Shown here piece by piece: positions 1-9,918 of a DNA stretch of 64,000 nucleotides. The stretch is taken from assembly GCF_009676955.1 (NCBI RefSeq), contig NZ_CP045696.1:983501-1047500 (forward strand). Direction: 5' to 3'. A program made the position numbers and the translations under genes. Below the pieces are notes generated by a model that ran no database searches, was not told where the DNA came from, and worked only from the letters and a program-made list of their open reading frames with translations. The DNA comes from Sodaliphilus pleomorphus (GTDB lineage Bacteria > Bacteroidota > Bacteroidia > Bacteroidales > Muribaculaceae). The first letter of the stretch is position 1. Every line of letters begins with the position of its first letter.

Positions 1-696
1 CAGGGCATAGTCAAAGGTGGGTTGCGAGTAGTTGTCGAGTTGCACCGGGGCGCCCTCGAGCAGGCCGAAGCGGTTGTAGGCCTTGCTCACGCTCACCTTG
101 ACCAGAGCCCCGTCGATGTCGACGCCAGCCTCTTTCATTTGCCGCACCAGCGCTGGGTCGATGGCCCAGTTGAGCTGGCACAGTGCACGGCGCAGCACAA
201 TCTTGCGGGTGACGGTGGTGCCGTCGGCGGCAACGGTCACATTCTTCTCAAGGCTATAGAAGGCATCGCGCAGGTCGTCGTTGCCGGCCACGGGCTTGCG
301 CTCGCTGCCATAGTCGAGCGAGACGGTGCTGGCGCTGCTGGGGTCGTAGACGGTGACACCCTTGGCCTGGGCCCAGAATGCAAAGCTATAGGTGTGGCCG
401 GCGGTGAGGGCCACGGTGACCGAGGCCTCGCCCGTAGGGTCGAAGGCGACGTTGTGCCGGTTGAGGGCGGCAATGTTGTTGTTATTCTCGTCGTAGACAT
501 AGAAGAAGAGCTCGTTGGCCTTGGTGCCGTCGGCAATGGCACGCGCGTCGATGCGGCTGGGCAGCTGGGCCTTGAAGGTCACCTCCACCGTCTTCTCGGG
601 TGCAGGCTCGGGCTCGGCATTGCTGCTGCACGATGCAAGCCCCCTGGCCATGAGCATGATGGCCAGTGCTGCCGATATGTTGAAAAGTTTTTTCAT
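1..696 (-). CDS. DUF6562-like adhesin/fimbrillin-type lipoprotein (partial)
   Basis: The reading frame is open from an ATG at 696 to the left edge without a stop, giving 232 codons. It starts with a lipoprotein signal (MKKLFNISAALA, then LASC with Cys at about residue 23). The mature part has the pattern VEVTFKAQLPSR, then ARAIADGTKANELFFYVYD and GHTYSFAFWAQ, which I recognise from the Bacteroidales DUF6562 group, beta-rich lipoproteins resembling fimbrillin anchors. It lies 51 bases downstream of another minus-strand lipoprotein gene and probably shares its promoter near 1900. The C-terminus is outside the window. The family call is from memory of the motif; a FimB/Mfa2-type subunit is the main alternative. 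Substrate or partner is unknown. Confidence 0.6.
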   Translation of the reverse strand, partial: MKKLFNISAALAIMLMARGLASCSSNAEPEPAPEKTVEVTFKAQLPSRIDARAIADGTKANELFFYVYDENNNNIAALNRHNVAFDPTGEASVTVALTAGHTYSFAFWAQAKGVTVYDPSSASTVSLDYGSERKPVAGNDDLRDAFYSLEKNVTVAADGTTVTRKIVLRRALCQLNWAIDPALVRQMKEAGVDIDGALVKVSVSKAYNRFGLLEGAPVQLDNYSQPTFDYAL

Positions 697-747
697 TATA
701 GTTATGTTAATGCTATCGTTTCAATTTCATTAGGCGGCCAGCAGGTG

Positions 748-1755
748 TCAATAATACACATCGATGTCGCCGTCAAAGCCAGGGTCGATGCCTATGCCAC
801 CCGTGTTGGCCGTGTGGGTGAGGAAACTGCCCCTCACCACAGTGAGGCCGCCGCGCTTGAGCGGCACCTCGAGGGCTGTGGTGCGGCCCGTGAGCTTGCC
901 CTCCTCGTTGTAGAGCCCCACAAGCACGTTGACACTACCCTCGTCGCCGTTCACCATCACATAATCGTAGCCCAGCGTGGCGCTGCCTGTGCCCTGGGTG
1001 CTCATCTCGCTCAAGGTCGACACAAATTGCTTGCCGGTGACCGAGTTGAAAGGCAGGTTGCGAAACAAGTTGAAGTTGCTGGGCAAGAAGCCGTTGTAGA
1101 GAAACACCACGCGATAGCCGCTCTTGTCCTTGTCGACAAACTTGTTGTAGTCGGTGGCTACATACTTGAACTTGCCCACAGGCGGAGTGAGATTGACGGT
1201 TGAGGCGATGACACGGGTGCTGTCGGTCGCAGGCACGTGAAACTCGATGCTGCCCGTGCCACAATAGCACAGCTTGGTGTCGTCGCTGCCTGTGCTCAGG
1301 GCCAGGGGGGTGAGCTCGACGTCGGAGAAATCGCTGCAGTCGTAGTACCTGTCGGCCGTCGAGCCGCGCCGGGTGTAGTCGGCCCATGCCAGCAGCTTGT
1401 AGCGTCCGCTGGGCAGCTTGAAGCGGCAACGGGTGTCGAGCGAGGCCGCGACCGGGCCTGTGGCCACCATCTGGGCGGCTGGCACAGTGGCACAGTCGCC
1501 GTTGCCGTCGACGGCGTAGGCCCGCACGATGTAGCGCACCCCCATCGTATCGCTCTCGATGGCACGCGCGTCGTAGTCGATCTCTCGGTAGGGCGTGAGC
1601 TCGGTACTGGGGAAGTGAAGGGTGACCTCGACTGTGGCAGGGCCATAGTCGACTTGTGGCTCGTCGCCACCGCCACTCTTGCACGACGACAGCAACACGG
1701 CCAAGAACACACTTGCAATAGCTACAACGGCAATATTTCTATTCAATTCACACAA
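748..1755 (-). CDS. DUF6562/FimB-Mfa2-like lipoprotein
   Basis: 335 residues with a lipoprotein signal peptide ending LLSSC (Cys at about 25), followed by a Gly-rich linker. The body is beta-rich: it opens with VEVTLHFPSTELTPY, has LPSGRYKLLAWADY and YYDCSDFSDVELTP in the first half, and ends GIGIDPGFDGDIDVYY. These patterns suit fimbrillin-like or DUF6562 proteins that sit in the outer membrane and often anchor or decorate surface fibres. It is the first gene of a probable two-gene minus-strand unit with the truncated lipoprotein downstream. A promoter with both -33 and -7 elements lies 134 bases upstream. No enzymatic motif is visible. Confidence 0.55.
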   Translation of the reverse strand: MCELNRNIAVVAIASVFLAVLLSSCKSGGGDEPQVDYGPATVEVTLHFPSTELTPYREIDYDARAIESDTMGVRYIVRAYAVDGNGDCATVPAAQMVATGPVAASLDTRCRFKLPSGRYKLLAWADYTRRGSTADRYYDCSDFSDVELTPLALSTGSDDTKLCYCGTGSIEFHVPATDSTRVIASTVNLTPPVGKFKYVATDYNKFVDKDKSGYRVVFLYNGFLPSNFNLFRNLPFNSVTGKQFVSTLSEMSTQGTGSATLGYDYVMVNGDEGSVNVLVGLYNEEGKLTGRTTALEVPLKRGGLTVVRGSFLTHTANTGGIGIDPGFDGDIDVYY

Positions 1756-2089
1756 ATTACAAAAACATGTTTCAAGGCAGGCCTTTCCTAATGGGTATAG
1801 TATTAATAGCGCTTTGATAGCTAATCTCGGTAGTACCAGAAGGTTAACAAGAGCTAAAACAGCAATTTAGGCCTACTTTTTCCATTTGCAAATATATGTA
1901 AATATCCCTTAACAGCAAAATTACAAGTTAATTTTTTATTATAATCTCAAAAAAAAAAGCTTCATTTATTAGTCGATAGCTGGCTTAAATCTCATTTGTG
2001 ACAGGCACTCGACAAGGGTAAACATTATTTTTATGCTACTGTGTGTTTTTGGCCCTGCCCAAATTAGGCCGCAGGGTCTACCCTATATA
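1756..2089. other. Intergenic region
   Basis: 334 bases without a convincing gene. AT-rich in the centre. It carries the minus-strand promoter for the lipoprotein pair (1889-1919) and a weak hairpin (CCCTGC 2053-2058 with GCAGGG 2071-2076) just after the stop of the clostripain gene that could help end that transcript. Nothing else is recognisable. Confidence 0.5.
1889..1919 (-). promoter_or_regulatory. Promoter for the DUF6562-like pair
   Basis: On the minus strand TATATTTG (1896-1889) matches the Bacteroidota -7 box TAnnTTTG, and TTTG (1919-1916) lies 19 bases upstream as a -33 box. The predicted leader is about 125 nt to the ATG at 1755. Confidence 0.6.
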
Positions 2090-3238
2090 TTAATAGGTGT
2101 CGCGGTACCATTGCAGGGTCTTGTAGTAGGTTTCGTTCACCCCAGGCGAGGTGCCCGGTATGTACACCGACAGGCCCGAGTAGCGCACGGGGTCGATGGT
2201 GAGCGTGTCGAAGATGCGCAGTGTGGCCGCCTTGTAGCGCACAGCGGCGGCATAGGCTTGGCCAAGGGCGGCTTGAAGCGACGGCGGGGCAATAGCCTGC
2301 TCATATTGCAAGAAGTCGAACAAAAAGCGGTAGCCACCCATGTTGTAGCACTGCAGGCCCCGCGTGCTCTCAAGCGGCACAGCGCTGGCGTGCACTTGCC
2401 GGCACACTGCGGCCAGCCGGTCGAGCTGGCTGCAGTCGACGAGCGACAGGGCCATCGTCTGCTCGCTGCCGCTGCGTGCGGCGTAGTGGCTGTAGACGGC
2501 CTGGCAGGCATCGACGAGGCGGGTCGAGTCCTGGCACAAATAGGGCAAGGCCACGTCATAGGGCATGCCCGTGCCCGGTATTTCGGTGGGACTGCCCACA
2601 AAGTAGCGCGTGGCGTGCCGCAACTCATAGGCCACCTCGATGCTGCCAAAGTAGCACACGTCGGCATATATCCACTCAAACTGCCCCGCCGGCAGCGCGC
2701 TGGCCAGCACATCGAGGGGCATGGTGTGGCCGTTGTCGATGGCAAACTCGCGGCGCCGCACGGCGCCCTTGGTGGTGAGACTCTTGGCCCACCCCGAGGC
2801 GTGCGACCACAGCACAAGCCCGTAGCTGTGTGCCGGAGCCAGGGCTGCAACATCGGCCACAACCTGGCTCATGCGCTCACGAGTCACCGAGCTGCCAGGG
2901 GCGGCATCGTAGGCCTTGAGCCCGCGGTGCTGCGCAACGGCGCCCTTGCCCCGTACAATCTCGAAGAGCTCGGGCTGTGGCTCGTCGACGCTCACGCGGT
3001 ACACCAGCAGGCGGCAACCGCCCAGCGCGCCGGCAGCCACAGCCTTGTCCATCTCGGCCAGGTCCTCGTCGTCGTGGTCGAGAGAGCCCATGCTGTTGGT
3101 GGCCACCATGTAGACCAGTATCGTGCGCCGGGCCAGGGCCGGCTGGCTCGGCTCGTGGCTGTCGCTGCTGCAGCCGGCAAGCGGGGCCAGCAGCACCAGG
3201 GCAACTGCAAACGTTAAGAGAATGTTACGCTGTATCAT
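2090..3238 (-). CDS. Clostripain-family (C11) cysteine peptidase lipoprotein
   Basis: 382 residues; lipoprotein signal ending LAGC (Cys23). The peptidase core begins RRTILVYMVATNSMG and contains both expected catalytic positions: His146 in LWSHASGW and Cys195 in YADVCYFGSIEVAYEL. This is the C11 clostripain pattern, in which a His/Cys dyad cleaves after basic residues. Lipidation places it on the periplasmic or outer face of the outer membrane. It is monocistronic, with its own promoter in the divergent region shared with susC, and has no obvious partner gene. The true substrate cannot be read from sequence; some clostripain-like Bacteroidales proteins have no known target. Confidence 0.85.
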   Translation of the reverse strand: MIQRNILLTFAVALVLLAPLAGCSSDSHEPSQPALARRTILVYMVATNSMGSLDHDDEDLAEMDKAVAAGALGGCRLLVYRVSVDEPQPELFEIVRGKGAVAQHRGLKAYDAAPGSSVTRERMSQVVADVAALAPAHSYGLVLWSHASGWAKSLTTKGAVRRREFAIDNGHTMPLDVLASALPAGQFEWIYADVCYFGSIEVAYELRHATRYFVGSPTEIPGTGMPYDVALPYLCQDSTRLVDACQAVYSHYAARSGSEQTMALSLVDCSQLDRLAAVCRQVHASAVPLESTRGLQCYNMGGYRFLFDFLQYEQAIAPPSLQAALGQAYAAAVRYKAATLRIFDTLTIDPVRYSGLSVYIPGTSPGVNETYYKTLQWYRDTY

Positions 3239-3272
3239 GGCTGCAACTGTTTTTTCCTTTTTATCTTTGTCA

Positions 3273-3303
3273 CAAAGTTATAAAACATGTCTTAGATGAC
3301 AAA
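3273..3303 (-). promoter_or_regulatory. Promoter for clostripain-family gene
   Basis: Minus strand: -33 TTTG (3303-3300), 19-base spacer, -7 TAACTTTG (3280-3273). Start of transcription predicted near 3267, about 30 nt before the ATG. Confidence 0.65.
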
Positions 3304-3350
3304 AAAAACAGCAAAACACAGTTATAATTGCAAGAAAGAATTAAAAAAGT

Positions 3351-3382
3351 TTTGCATTTGTCTACATCATTTATTAATTTTG
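3351..3382 (+). promoter_or_regulatory. Promoter for susC operon
   Basis: -33 TTTG (3351-3354), 20-base spacer, -7 TAATTTTG (3375-3382). Transcription would start near 3388, giving a leader of about 90 nt. This is the main reason for placing the SusC start at 3479 and not at the upstream in-frame ATG at 3296, which would precede the promoter. Confidence 0.7.
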
Positions 3383-3478
3383 CTTTGTTCGAAATTTATT
3401 CCCAATTATTTCGAAACACTGCACGACGAATTAACCAACTTACTAAACAATATAAATTTTTATAACAACTTAAGCATT

Positions 3479-6400
3479 ATGAGATTAAAACAAGCCCTAA
3501 GAACCGTTTGGTTGCTTGCCCTGCTTGTGATAGCGACAGCAATGTCGGCACAGACGCGGGTCACGGGTACCGTGTATGAGCCCGACGGCAAGACGCCCAT
3601 GATAGGCGCCACCGTCATGGAGAAAGGTACCAAAAACGGAACAAGCACCGATGTCGACGGTCACTTCTCTCTCAAAGTGACTGGAAAGAGTCCAGTATTA
3701 GTCATTAACTCGGTGGGATACAAACGCCAGGAGGTGAAACCCACGGGCGGCACAGTAACCGTGAGGCTCGAGGAATCGAGCACCATGCTCAACGACGTGG
3801 TGGTGACCGCACTGGGCATCACCCGCGAGCAGAAATCGCTGGGCTATGCCGTGTCGAAGGTCGACAACAGCGAGCTCACCAAGACGCAGAGCGGCAACTG
3901 GCTGAACTCGCTCAACGGCAAGGTCGCCGGTCTGAGCATGACAGGCGCCAGCAGCGGCCCCACCAGTACCATGCGCGTGGTGCTGCGTGGCGACCAGTCG
4001 CTCAACTACGGTGCCAACGAGGCCCTCTTTGTGGTCGACGGCGTGCCCATCACATCGGAGGGCACCTCGTCGGGCAGCGGGTCGAGCTACAGCAACAACG
4101 ACGCCCCAGTCGACTTTGGCAACGCCGCAAGCGATATCAATCCCGAGGACATCGAGAGCGTGAGCGTGCTCAAGGGCCCGGCAGCAACGGCCCTCTACGG
4201 CAGCCGCGCCGCCAACGGCGCCATCATCATCACCACCAAGAGCGGGCGCTCCAAGAAAGGGGTGGGTGTGACCATCAACAGCTCGGTCGTGTTTGAAAAG
4301 GCTGGCTACTTCCCCGACTTCCAGTCAACCTACGGCCCTGGCAGCGACCTGGGCTACACCCCCTTCAGCATGTGGAGCGTCGATGCCGACCATGCCAGCG
4401 ACGGCATTGCCCAGTCGCGCCACTACAGCCGCTACGGCTTCGGCGAGAAATATGACGCCAACCAGATGCGCTACCTCTACCAGAGCTACGACTGGGACAC
4501 CGGCATGTACACCAAAATGCCCTGGGTGTACCAGAAAGACTGGTACACCGGCATCTTTGAGACCGGCACCACGTGGAACAACACCGTCACCGTCGACGGC
4601 AGCAACGGCAAGGGCAGCAACGCCCGCCTGAGCATCACCGACACCCACAACGACTGGATACTGCCCAACACCGGCTACCAGAAGCAGACGGTGAACTTCT
4701 CGGGCACCACGCAGCTCAACAAGTGGATAAAGCTCAATGCCAAGGCAACCTACACCCGCAAGCAGAGCGACAACATGCCTGTGATGGGATATGGCGCCTA
4801 CAACCCCCTCTACCTGCTGGCATGGGGCTTCTCGTGCAACCCCATGCAGGTGTACCGCGACGAGTACTTCAAGGGCCGCTACACGCCTGCCAACGTGGAG
4901 GCCGGCATGATCGTGAACCCTGCCAGCTACTACAACCCCTACCGCTCGCTCTATGAGGAGCTCAACGCCAACGAGAAAAACCGCATATACGGCAACGTCT
5001 CGGTCAACATCAACCTCCCGGTCAAGGGTCTCACGCTCGACCTGCGCACCGGTCTCGACATGGACGACGAGTTCCGCCAGTTGCAGCGCCCCTACTACTC
5101 GCCAGGCCACAACAAAGGCTACTACCGCGAGCAGACGATACGCGACTACGAGTACAACCACGACTTCTTGCTGCGCTATGTGAACAACAGCTGGGTCAAC
5201 AAGCGGCTGGGCTTCAACGTGGCCTTTGGCGGCAACGCCATGACCCGCAAGTGGTATCGCAGCTACATCACCCTCGACGAGCTGGGCGAGGAGGGTGTGT
5301 ACAATGCCAACAACACCCCCATAGGCATCAACCCCACTCCCTACAACTACCACGCCAAGAAAATCGTGAACAGCTTCTACGGCTTCGCCTCGCTGAGCTG
5401 GGACGACACCTACTATCTCGACATCACCGGCCGCAACGACTGGTCGAGCGCACTGGGCCGCGGCAACTGGTCCTACTTCTACCCCAGCGTGAGCGCCAGC
5501 ATCCTGCTCGACAAGGCCCTCAAGCTCAAGAACAAGGCCTGGTGGGTCGACATGCTCAAGATGCGCCTCTCGTGGGCCAACGTGGGTAACGACACCAGCC
5601 CCTACACCCTGACCGACACCTACAGCCGCAGCGCCACCTATCCCGGCGGCTACAGCCTGCCCGGCTCGATGGCCAACCCCCTGATCAAGCCCGAGAACGT
5701 CGAGAGCTGGGAGCTTGGACTTGAAACCATGTTGTTCAAGAACCGCCTGGGTCTCGACCTGGCCTTCTACAGCTCCAGCACCACCGACCAAATCATCTCG
5801 GCAGCCACCGACCCCATCATAGGCGCCTCGTCGCGACTGGTGAACGCCGGCAAGATCAGGAACCGCGGCATCGAGATATCGACCCACATCGTGCCCGTGC
5901 GCGCCCGCAACGTGGAGTGGAGCATGGACATCAACTGGAGCCGCAACTGGAACAAGCTCGTTGAGTACAGCGACGGCTGGGACCCTGCCACCCCGTTGCA
6001 GCTGGCTGCCAACGGCACCACGATAGGCAACCGCGTCTACATCTACTCCTTTGTGGGCCATGAGATGAACGTGATATATGGCAAGGGCTACCAGCGCGCT
6101 CCCGAGGGAGCCACCTACACCGACGCCGAGGGCAACACCCACGACTGCTCGGGCGCCATCCTGGTCAATCCCAAAAACGGCTACCCGCTGCTCGACACCA
6201 AGGCCGACCGCCGCATAGGCCGCGTGAACCCCATGTGGCGCGGTGGCATGACGCAGACGGTGAAATTCTTCGACTTCACCTTCAGCGCCACCTTCAGCGC
6301 CCAGTATGGCGGACACGCCTTCTCGGTCACCAACTTCGCCCTGGGCTACCAAGGCAAGCTCAAGAGCACCCTGCCCGGTCGCCAAGACGGCCTTGTGGTC

Positions 6401-6784
6401 GACGGCGTGAACGCCATCGCCGGTGCCGACGGCAAGGTGACCTACACCAAGAATACCACCGTGACCGAGAACATCTCGACCTACTACAACTCCTACAAGT
6501 ATGTGCGCGACAACACCGAGGAAAACACCTTCTCGACCAACTTCTTCAAGTGCAAGGAAGTGCGTCTCGACTACGCCCTGCCCAAGAAGATATGCGCCAA
6601 GACCCGCGTGCTGCAAGGCGCCAGCCTGGGCTTCTACATGACCAACCTGTTCTGCATCACCCACTGGCCGCAATACGACCCCGAGGTGGGCTCGCTCAAC
6701 GGCGCCTATGTGACCTCGGGCATCGAGGCCATGTCGTTCCCCATGACGCGCAGCTACGGTGTGAATGTGAAACTCAGTTTCTAA
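3479..6784 (+). CDS. SusC/RagA-family TonB-linked outer-membrane transporter
   Basis: 1101 residues from the ATG at 3479. A signal peptide (MRLKQALRTVWLLALL, cleavage after SAQ about residue 25) is followed by a carboxypeptidase-regulatory-like domain (about 26-100, TGTVYEPDGKTPMIGATV). Next come the TonB-box-like segment MLNDVVVTALGI (103-114), the plug (LFVVDGVPI, SVLKGPAATALYGSRAANG) and a long beta-barrel. SusC proteins import oligomeric nutrients bound by their SusD lid, powered by TonB. The SusD partner follows after 73 bases. No glycoside hydrolase, sulfatase or hybrid two-component sensor is nearby. The neighbouring phosphodiesterase and G3P genes suggest a phosphorylated or lipid-derived ligand (inference), and the ligand could instead be a glycan or peptide. 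Confidence 0.95.
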   Translation: MRLKQALRTVWLLALLVIATAMSAQTRVTGTVYEPDGKTPMIGATVMEKGTKNGTSTDVDGHFSLKVTGKSPVLVINSVGYKRQEVKPTGGTVTVRLEESSTMLNDVVVTALGITREQKSLGYAVSKVDNSELTKTQSGNWLNSLNGKVAGLSMTGASSGPTSTMRVVLRGDQSLNYGANEALFVVDGVPITSEGTSSGSGSSYSNNDAPVDFGNAASDINPEDIESVSVLKGPAATALYGSRAANGAIIITTKSGRSKKGVGVTINSSVVFEKAGYFPDFQSTYGPGSDLGYTPFSMWSVDADHASDGIAQSRHYSRYGFGEKYDANQMRYLYQSYDWDTGMYTKMPWVYQKDWYTGIFETGTTWNNTVTVDGSNGKGSNARLSITDTHNDWILPNTGYQKQTVNFSGTTQLNKWIKLNAKATYTRKQSDNMPVMGYGAYNPLYLLAWGFSCNPMQVYRDEYFKGRYTPANVEAGMIVNPASYYNPYRSLYEELNANEKNRIYGNVSVNINLPVKGLTLDLRTGLDMDDEFRQLQRPYYSPGHNKGYYREQTIRDYEYNHDFLLRYVNNSWVNKRLGFNVAFGGNAMTRKWYRSYITLDELGEEGVYNANNTPIGINPTPYNYHAKKIVNSFYGFASLSWDDTYYLDITGRNDWSSALGRGNWSYFYPSVSASILLDKALKLKNKAWWVDMLKMRLSWANVGNDTSPYTLTDTYSRSATYPGGYSLPGSMANPLIKPENVESWELGLETMLFKNRLGLDLAFYSSSTTDQIISAATDPIIGASSRLVNAGKIRNRGIEISTHIVPVRARNVEWSMDINWSRNWNKLVEYSDGWDPATPLQLAANGTTIGNRVYIYSFVGHEMNVIYGKGYQRAPEGATYTDAEGNTHDCSGAILVNPKNGYPLLDTKADRRIGRVNPMWRGGMTQTVKFFDFTFSATFSAQYGGHAFSVTNFALGYQGKLKSTLPGRQDGLVVDGVNAIAGADGKVTYTKNTTVTENISTYYNSYKYVRDNTEENTFSTNFFKCKEVRLDYALPKKICAKTRVLQGASLGFYMTNLFCITHWPQYDPEVGSLNGAYVTSGIEAMSFPMTRSYGVNVKLSF

Positions 6785-6857
6785 TCTTTCACGCCAATGC
6801 AAGCTCATAGCTATTTTCAACAATAGAAACCAAACACAACATATTAAGTATTCAAAG

Positions 6858-8462
6858 ATGAAAACGAAATTATTATATATGGGATTGGCAATAGTGCTTG
6901 GGCTCTCGACGGTGTCGTGCACCAACGATTTTGAGAGCACCAACACCGACCCCAACTACATGAATGTGGGCGACCTGCACAACCCCTACGAGATGTTTGA
7001 GCCCATGTTCTACGGCATGGCTCGCAGCTGCTGGACCTACTACAGCTGGTTCTGGAACGACGAGCTCGCCCAGTACACCGTGTTCAGCGGCGGCACCACC
7101 CGCGAAGAGAACCGCTACAAGATAGGCGAGTCCAACTTCACCAGCGTGTGGAACAACTATTGCAACTACGGCAACAACTGCCAGCACATGATCGACATGG
7201 CCGTCAAGTATGACGTGCCCGCTGCCCAGGCCGTGGGCATGACCTTGAAGGTGCTCATCATGAGCAACCTCACCGACATCTATGGCGACATCCCCTACAA
7301 GGAGGCTTTCAAGGCCCGCAGCGAGCAGGCCATCACCAAGCCCACCTTTGAGTCGCAGAAAGAGGTGTACCAAGACATGCTTGCCGACCTCGACTCGGCC
7401 AACAACATCTATGCCGCCTACATCAAGAAGAACGCCTCGAGCGCCGATGCCGACTTTGCCCCCCTCGACTTGATGTATAACGGCGACATGGCCAAGTGGC
7501 AGAAGTTCAACAACACCTTGCGCATGCGCCTGCTGTGCCGTGTGAGCGGCCGCAGCGAGATGAACGCCGGCGAGCAGGTGCAGCACATGCTCGACAACCC
7601 CTCGCAGTATCCCGTGTTCACCAGCAACAGCGACAACGCCGTGGTCAACCTCACGGGCAACGACCCGTTCCAGAGCTACTTCCACAACATGCTCAAGAAC
7701 GACTTCACCTCGAGCAGCTACCATGCAGCCGAGCAGGTGATCAAGCTCATGGTCTATGTCGACTCGGTGGGCATCCAGTCCTACTTCGACCCACGCCTGC
7801 CCATATGGTTTGTCGAGGGCAGCAACGGCTGGGCAGGCGCCATAAGCGGCGGCACGCCGGCCGAGCGCTCAGAGAGCAACGGCGACGCAGCACAGCTCAA
7901 CTACGAGGTGTTTGTGCGCGATGCAGCGCCCATCAACATCATGGACTATGCCGAGGAGCAGTTCATCCTGGCCGAGATGTCGCTCAAGGGCGAGATCACC
8001 GGCGGCGAGCAGGCAGCACGCCAGTACTACGAGAACGGCGTGAGAGCCTCGATGCAGAAGTGGGCCCCCTGGGGTGCCTTCAGCGCCACCCCGCGCGCCA
8101 TCACCGACGAGGACATCGACACCTATCTGGCCTCGCCGCTGGGCAGCTGGGACCACTATGCCAACAAGGAGCAGGCCATAGGCGAGCAAAAGTACCTGGC
8201 CCTGTTCTGGACCGGCATGGAAGCCTATCACGAGATACGCCGCACCGGCTATCCCGAGCTCACCCTGGGCAACGGCACCGACTACAACGACTACCAGTAT
8301 CCTCAGCGCTTTGCCTACAACAACACCACCGTGGCCAACAATGCCGACCAGGTGAAGGCAGCCCTTGCACGCATGGGCGGCGACAACACGATGAAGACTC
8401 CCGTGTGGTGGAGCAAGCAGGCCATCACCGGCAAATTATTATTCACTTACTCTGCGCATTAA
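6858..8462 (+). CDS. SusD/RagB-family surface lipoprotein
   Basis: 534 residues; lipoprotein signal with Cys22 (LSTVSC). The sequence is typical of the SusD-like group with tetratricopeptide-type helices: NVGDLHNPYEMFEPMFYG near the N-terminus, MTLKVLIMSNLTDIYGDIPY at about 130, WQKFNNTLRMRLLCRVSGR at about 215, and near the end FWTGMEAYHEIRRTGYPEL. It acts as the surface binding lid of the preceding SusC. The next gene starts 10 bases after its stop, so the three genes form one operon. Ligand specificity cannot be read from sequence. Confidence 0.93.
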   Translation: MKTKLLYMGLAIVLGLSTVSCTNDFESTNTDPNYMNVGDLHNPYEMFEPMFYGMARSCWTYYSWFWNDELAQYTVFSGGTTREENRYKIGESNFTSVWNNYCNYGNNCQHMIDMAVKYDVPAAQAVGMTLKVLIMSNLTDIYGDIPYKEAFKARSEQAITKPTFESQKEVYQDMLADLDSANNIYAAYIKKNASSADADFAPLDLMYNGDMAKWQKFNNTLRMRLLCRVSGRSEMNAGEQVQHMLDNPSQYPVFTSNSDNAVVNLTGNDPFQSYFHNMLKNDFTSSSYHAAEQVIKLMVYVDSVGIQSYFDPRLPIWFVEGSNGWAGAISGGTPAERSESNGDAAQLNYEVFVRDAAPINIMDYAEEQFILAEMSLKGEITGGEQAARQYYENGVRASMQKWAPWGAFSATPRAITDEDIDTYLASPLGSWDHYANKEQAIGEQKYLALFWTGMEAYHEIRRTGYPELTLGNGTDYNDYQYPQRFAYNNTTVANNADQVKAALARMGGDNTMKTPVWWSKQAITGKLLFTYSAH

Positions 8463-8472
8463 TTGAACAAAA

Positions 8473-9840
8473 ATGATGAAACACTATATCACAAGCGTGC
8501 TGCTTGCAGCCCTCACCGTTGCCGCAGCACTATCATTCACAGCTTGTAGCGACGACAACGACGCGGGCGAGGCCTTCTTCACCGTCTACGACGGGAGCAA
8601 CGCCATCGAGAGCTACAACTTCGACTACACGGCCGCCGACACCACGGTGTGGAACAAGGCCAAGACCCTGGTCGTGCGCAGCAACCGCCCCTGGAAGCTG
8701 GTGCCACAAGACGAGAACGGCTGGCTGCGCGTGTTTCCCGACGAGGGCGAGGGCGACGGCCTGATACGCCTCTCGCGCACGCTCAACAACAAGCCCGACA
8801 CCCGCACGCTCACCTACAAGATCTATCTCGACGGCAAGGACTCGGGCAAGACCTTCACTGTGACTCAGACGGGCGCTGAGCCCTATCTCAAGGGCTCGGC
8901 CACCTCGTTCACCATCGCCCGCACAGGCGGCGAGAACCAGTTCACCGTCATCACCAACGTGCCCTACGAGTACTCACTCAAGGGCAAAGACACCAGCTGG
9001 CTCACCGTGACCCGCAGCACTGCCGACGAGAACGTGCTCCTGCTCACTGCAGGCGAGAACCTCTCGGGCGACGACCGCACCATCACCTTGCACCTGCAGG
9101 GCACCGGCAACTACGCAGCCCTCACGCTCGACATCCCCGTCACGCAATTGAGCACCATCTTCTTCGACAACTTCGCTTGGATGGGCATCAACGGCATCGA
9201 CACGCGCGCCGGCCTCTCGATACTGGGTTGGGACACCAACGGAGAGTCGGGTGCCCGCTTCGACAAGTGGACCGACGACGAGCTGGCCCATGGCTGGGTG
9301 AGCCGCAGCACCACCTGCTACATGCGTCCGGGCTTCTTCAAGCTGGGCAAGACCGGCAGCGGCGGCGACATCGTCTCGCCCAAGATCGACGAGATTGCCG
9401 GCACAATGGACATCACAGTGAGCTTCCAGGCTGTGGGCTACTCATCGGCCAAGGGCGCTCTCGACGACAAGGTGCTCTATGTGGGCCTCCTGGGCCCGGG
9501 CAAGATTGTGGGCGTGAAGGGCGCAGGCACTGCCGACCTGAACCAGAGCTGCTCCTATGTTGATGCCGACGGCACCACGCCGCTCACCCTCACCGGCTGC
9601 GCCTGCATCACACTCACGAGCGACAACAACTTCAACCCCACGACCGACCCCGACGGCCTGCTGATATGGAACAAGCCTGTGACCAAATACAGCGTGCTCA
9701 TCGCAGGTGCCACAAGCGAGACCCAGGTGGTGATGATAGGCGGCGCCTTCGGCACTGCACTCAAGACCATAGGGCAAGGCAAGAACCGCGTCTTCATCGA
9801 CAACTTCACCGTGCGTGCCGGCCTGGCTTCCAACGACTGA
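8473..9840 (+). CDS. BACON-domain lipoprotein with C-terminal jelly-roll-like region
   Basis: 455 residues; lipoprotein signal ending FTAC (Cys about 25). Residues of about 40-240 contain two BACON-like repeats: one ends KTFTVTQTGAEP, and the second contains GGENQFTVITNVPYEYSLKG and ends with LDIPVTQLS. The C-terminal 210 residues begin IFFDNFAWMGINGID and resemble the choice-of-anchor J/jelly-roll fold. Third gene of the susCD operon, 10 bases after susD. In such operons this position is usually taken by a surface ligand-binding lipoprotein (family knowledge). No catalytic motif is visible. An intrinsic terminator follows at 9919-9956. Confidence 0.8.
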   Translation: MMKHYITSVLLAALTVAAALSFTACSDDNDAGEAFFTVYDGSNAIESYNFDYTAADTTVWNKAKTLVVRSNRPWKLVPQDENGWLRVFPDEGEGDGLIRLSRTLNNKPDTRTLTYKIYLDGKDSGKTFTVTQTGAEPYLKGSATSFTIARTGGENQFTVITNVPYEYSLKGKDTSWLTVTRSTADENVLLLTAGENLSGDDRTITLHLQGTGNYAALTLDIPVTQLSTIFFDNFAWMGINGIDTRAGLSILGWDTNGESGARFDKWTDDELAHGWVSRSTTCYMRPGFFKLGKTGSGGDIVSPKIDEIAGTMDITVSFQAVGYSSAKGALDDKVLYVGLLGPGKIVGVKGAGTADLNQSCSYVDADGTTPLTLTGCACITLTSDNNFNPTTDPDGLLIWNKPVTKYSVLIAGATSETQVVMIGGAFGTALKTIGQGKNRVFIDNFTVRAGLASND

Positions 9841-9918
9841 CGACGCTCGACCGCCGCTCCCGCCACTGCTCAAGGGCAAGACGGTGAGTGGTGGGTAACG
9901 AAAAGGTAAAATTTTCAT

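Noticed and set aside
3296..3478. Longer SusC start at 3296
   Set aside because: It precedes the promoter (3351-3382) and would add 61 non-signal, Lys/Asn-rich residues before a good signal peptide beginning at 3479.
4325..6955. Open frame of about 876 codons on the minus strand opposite susC
   Set aside because: Antisense shadow of susC; susC has full domain content and a promoter.
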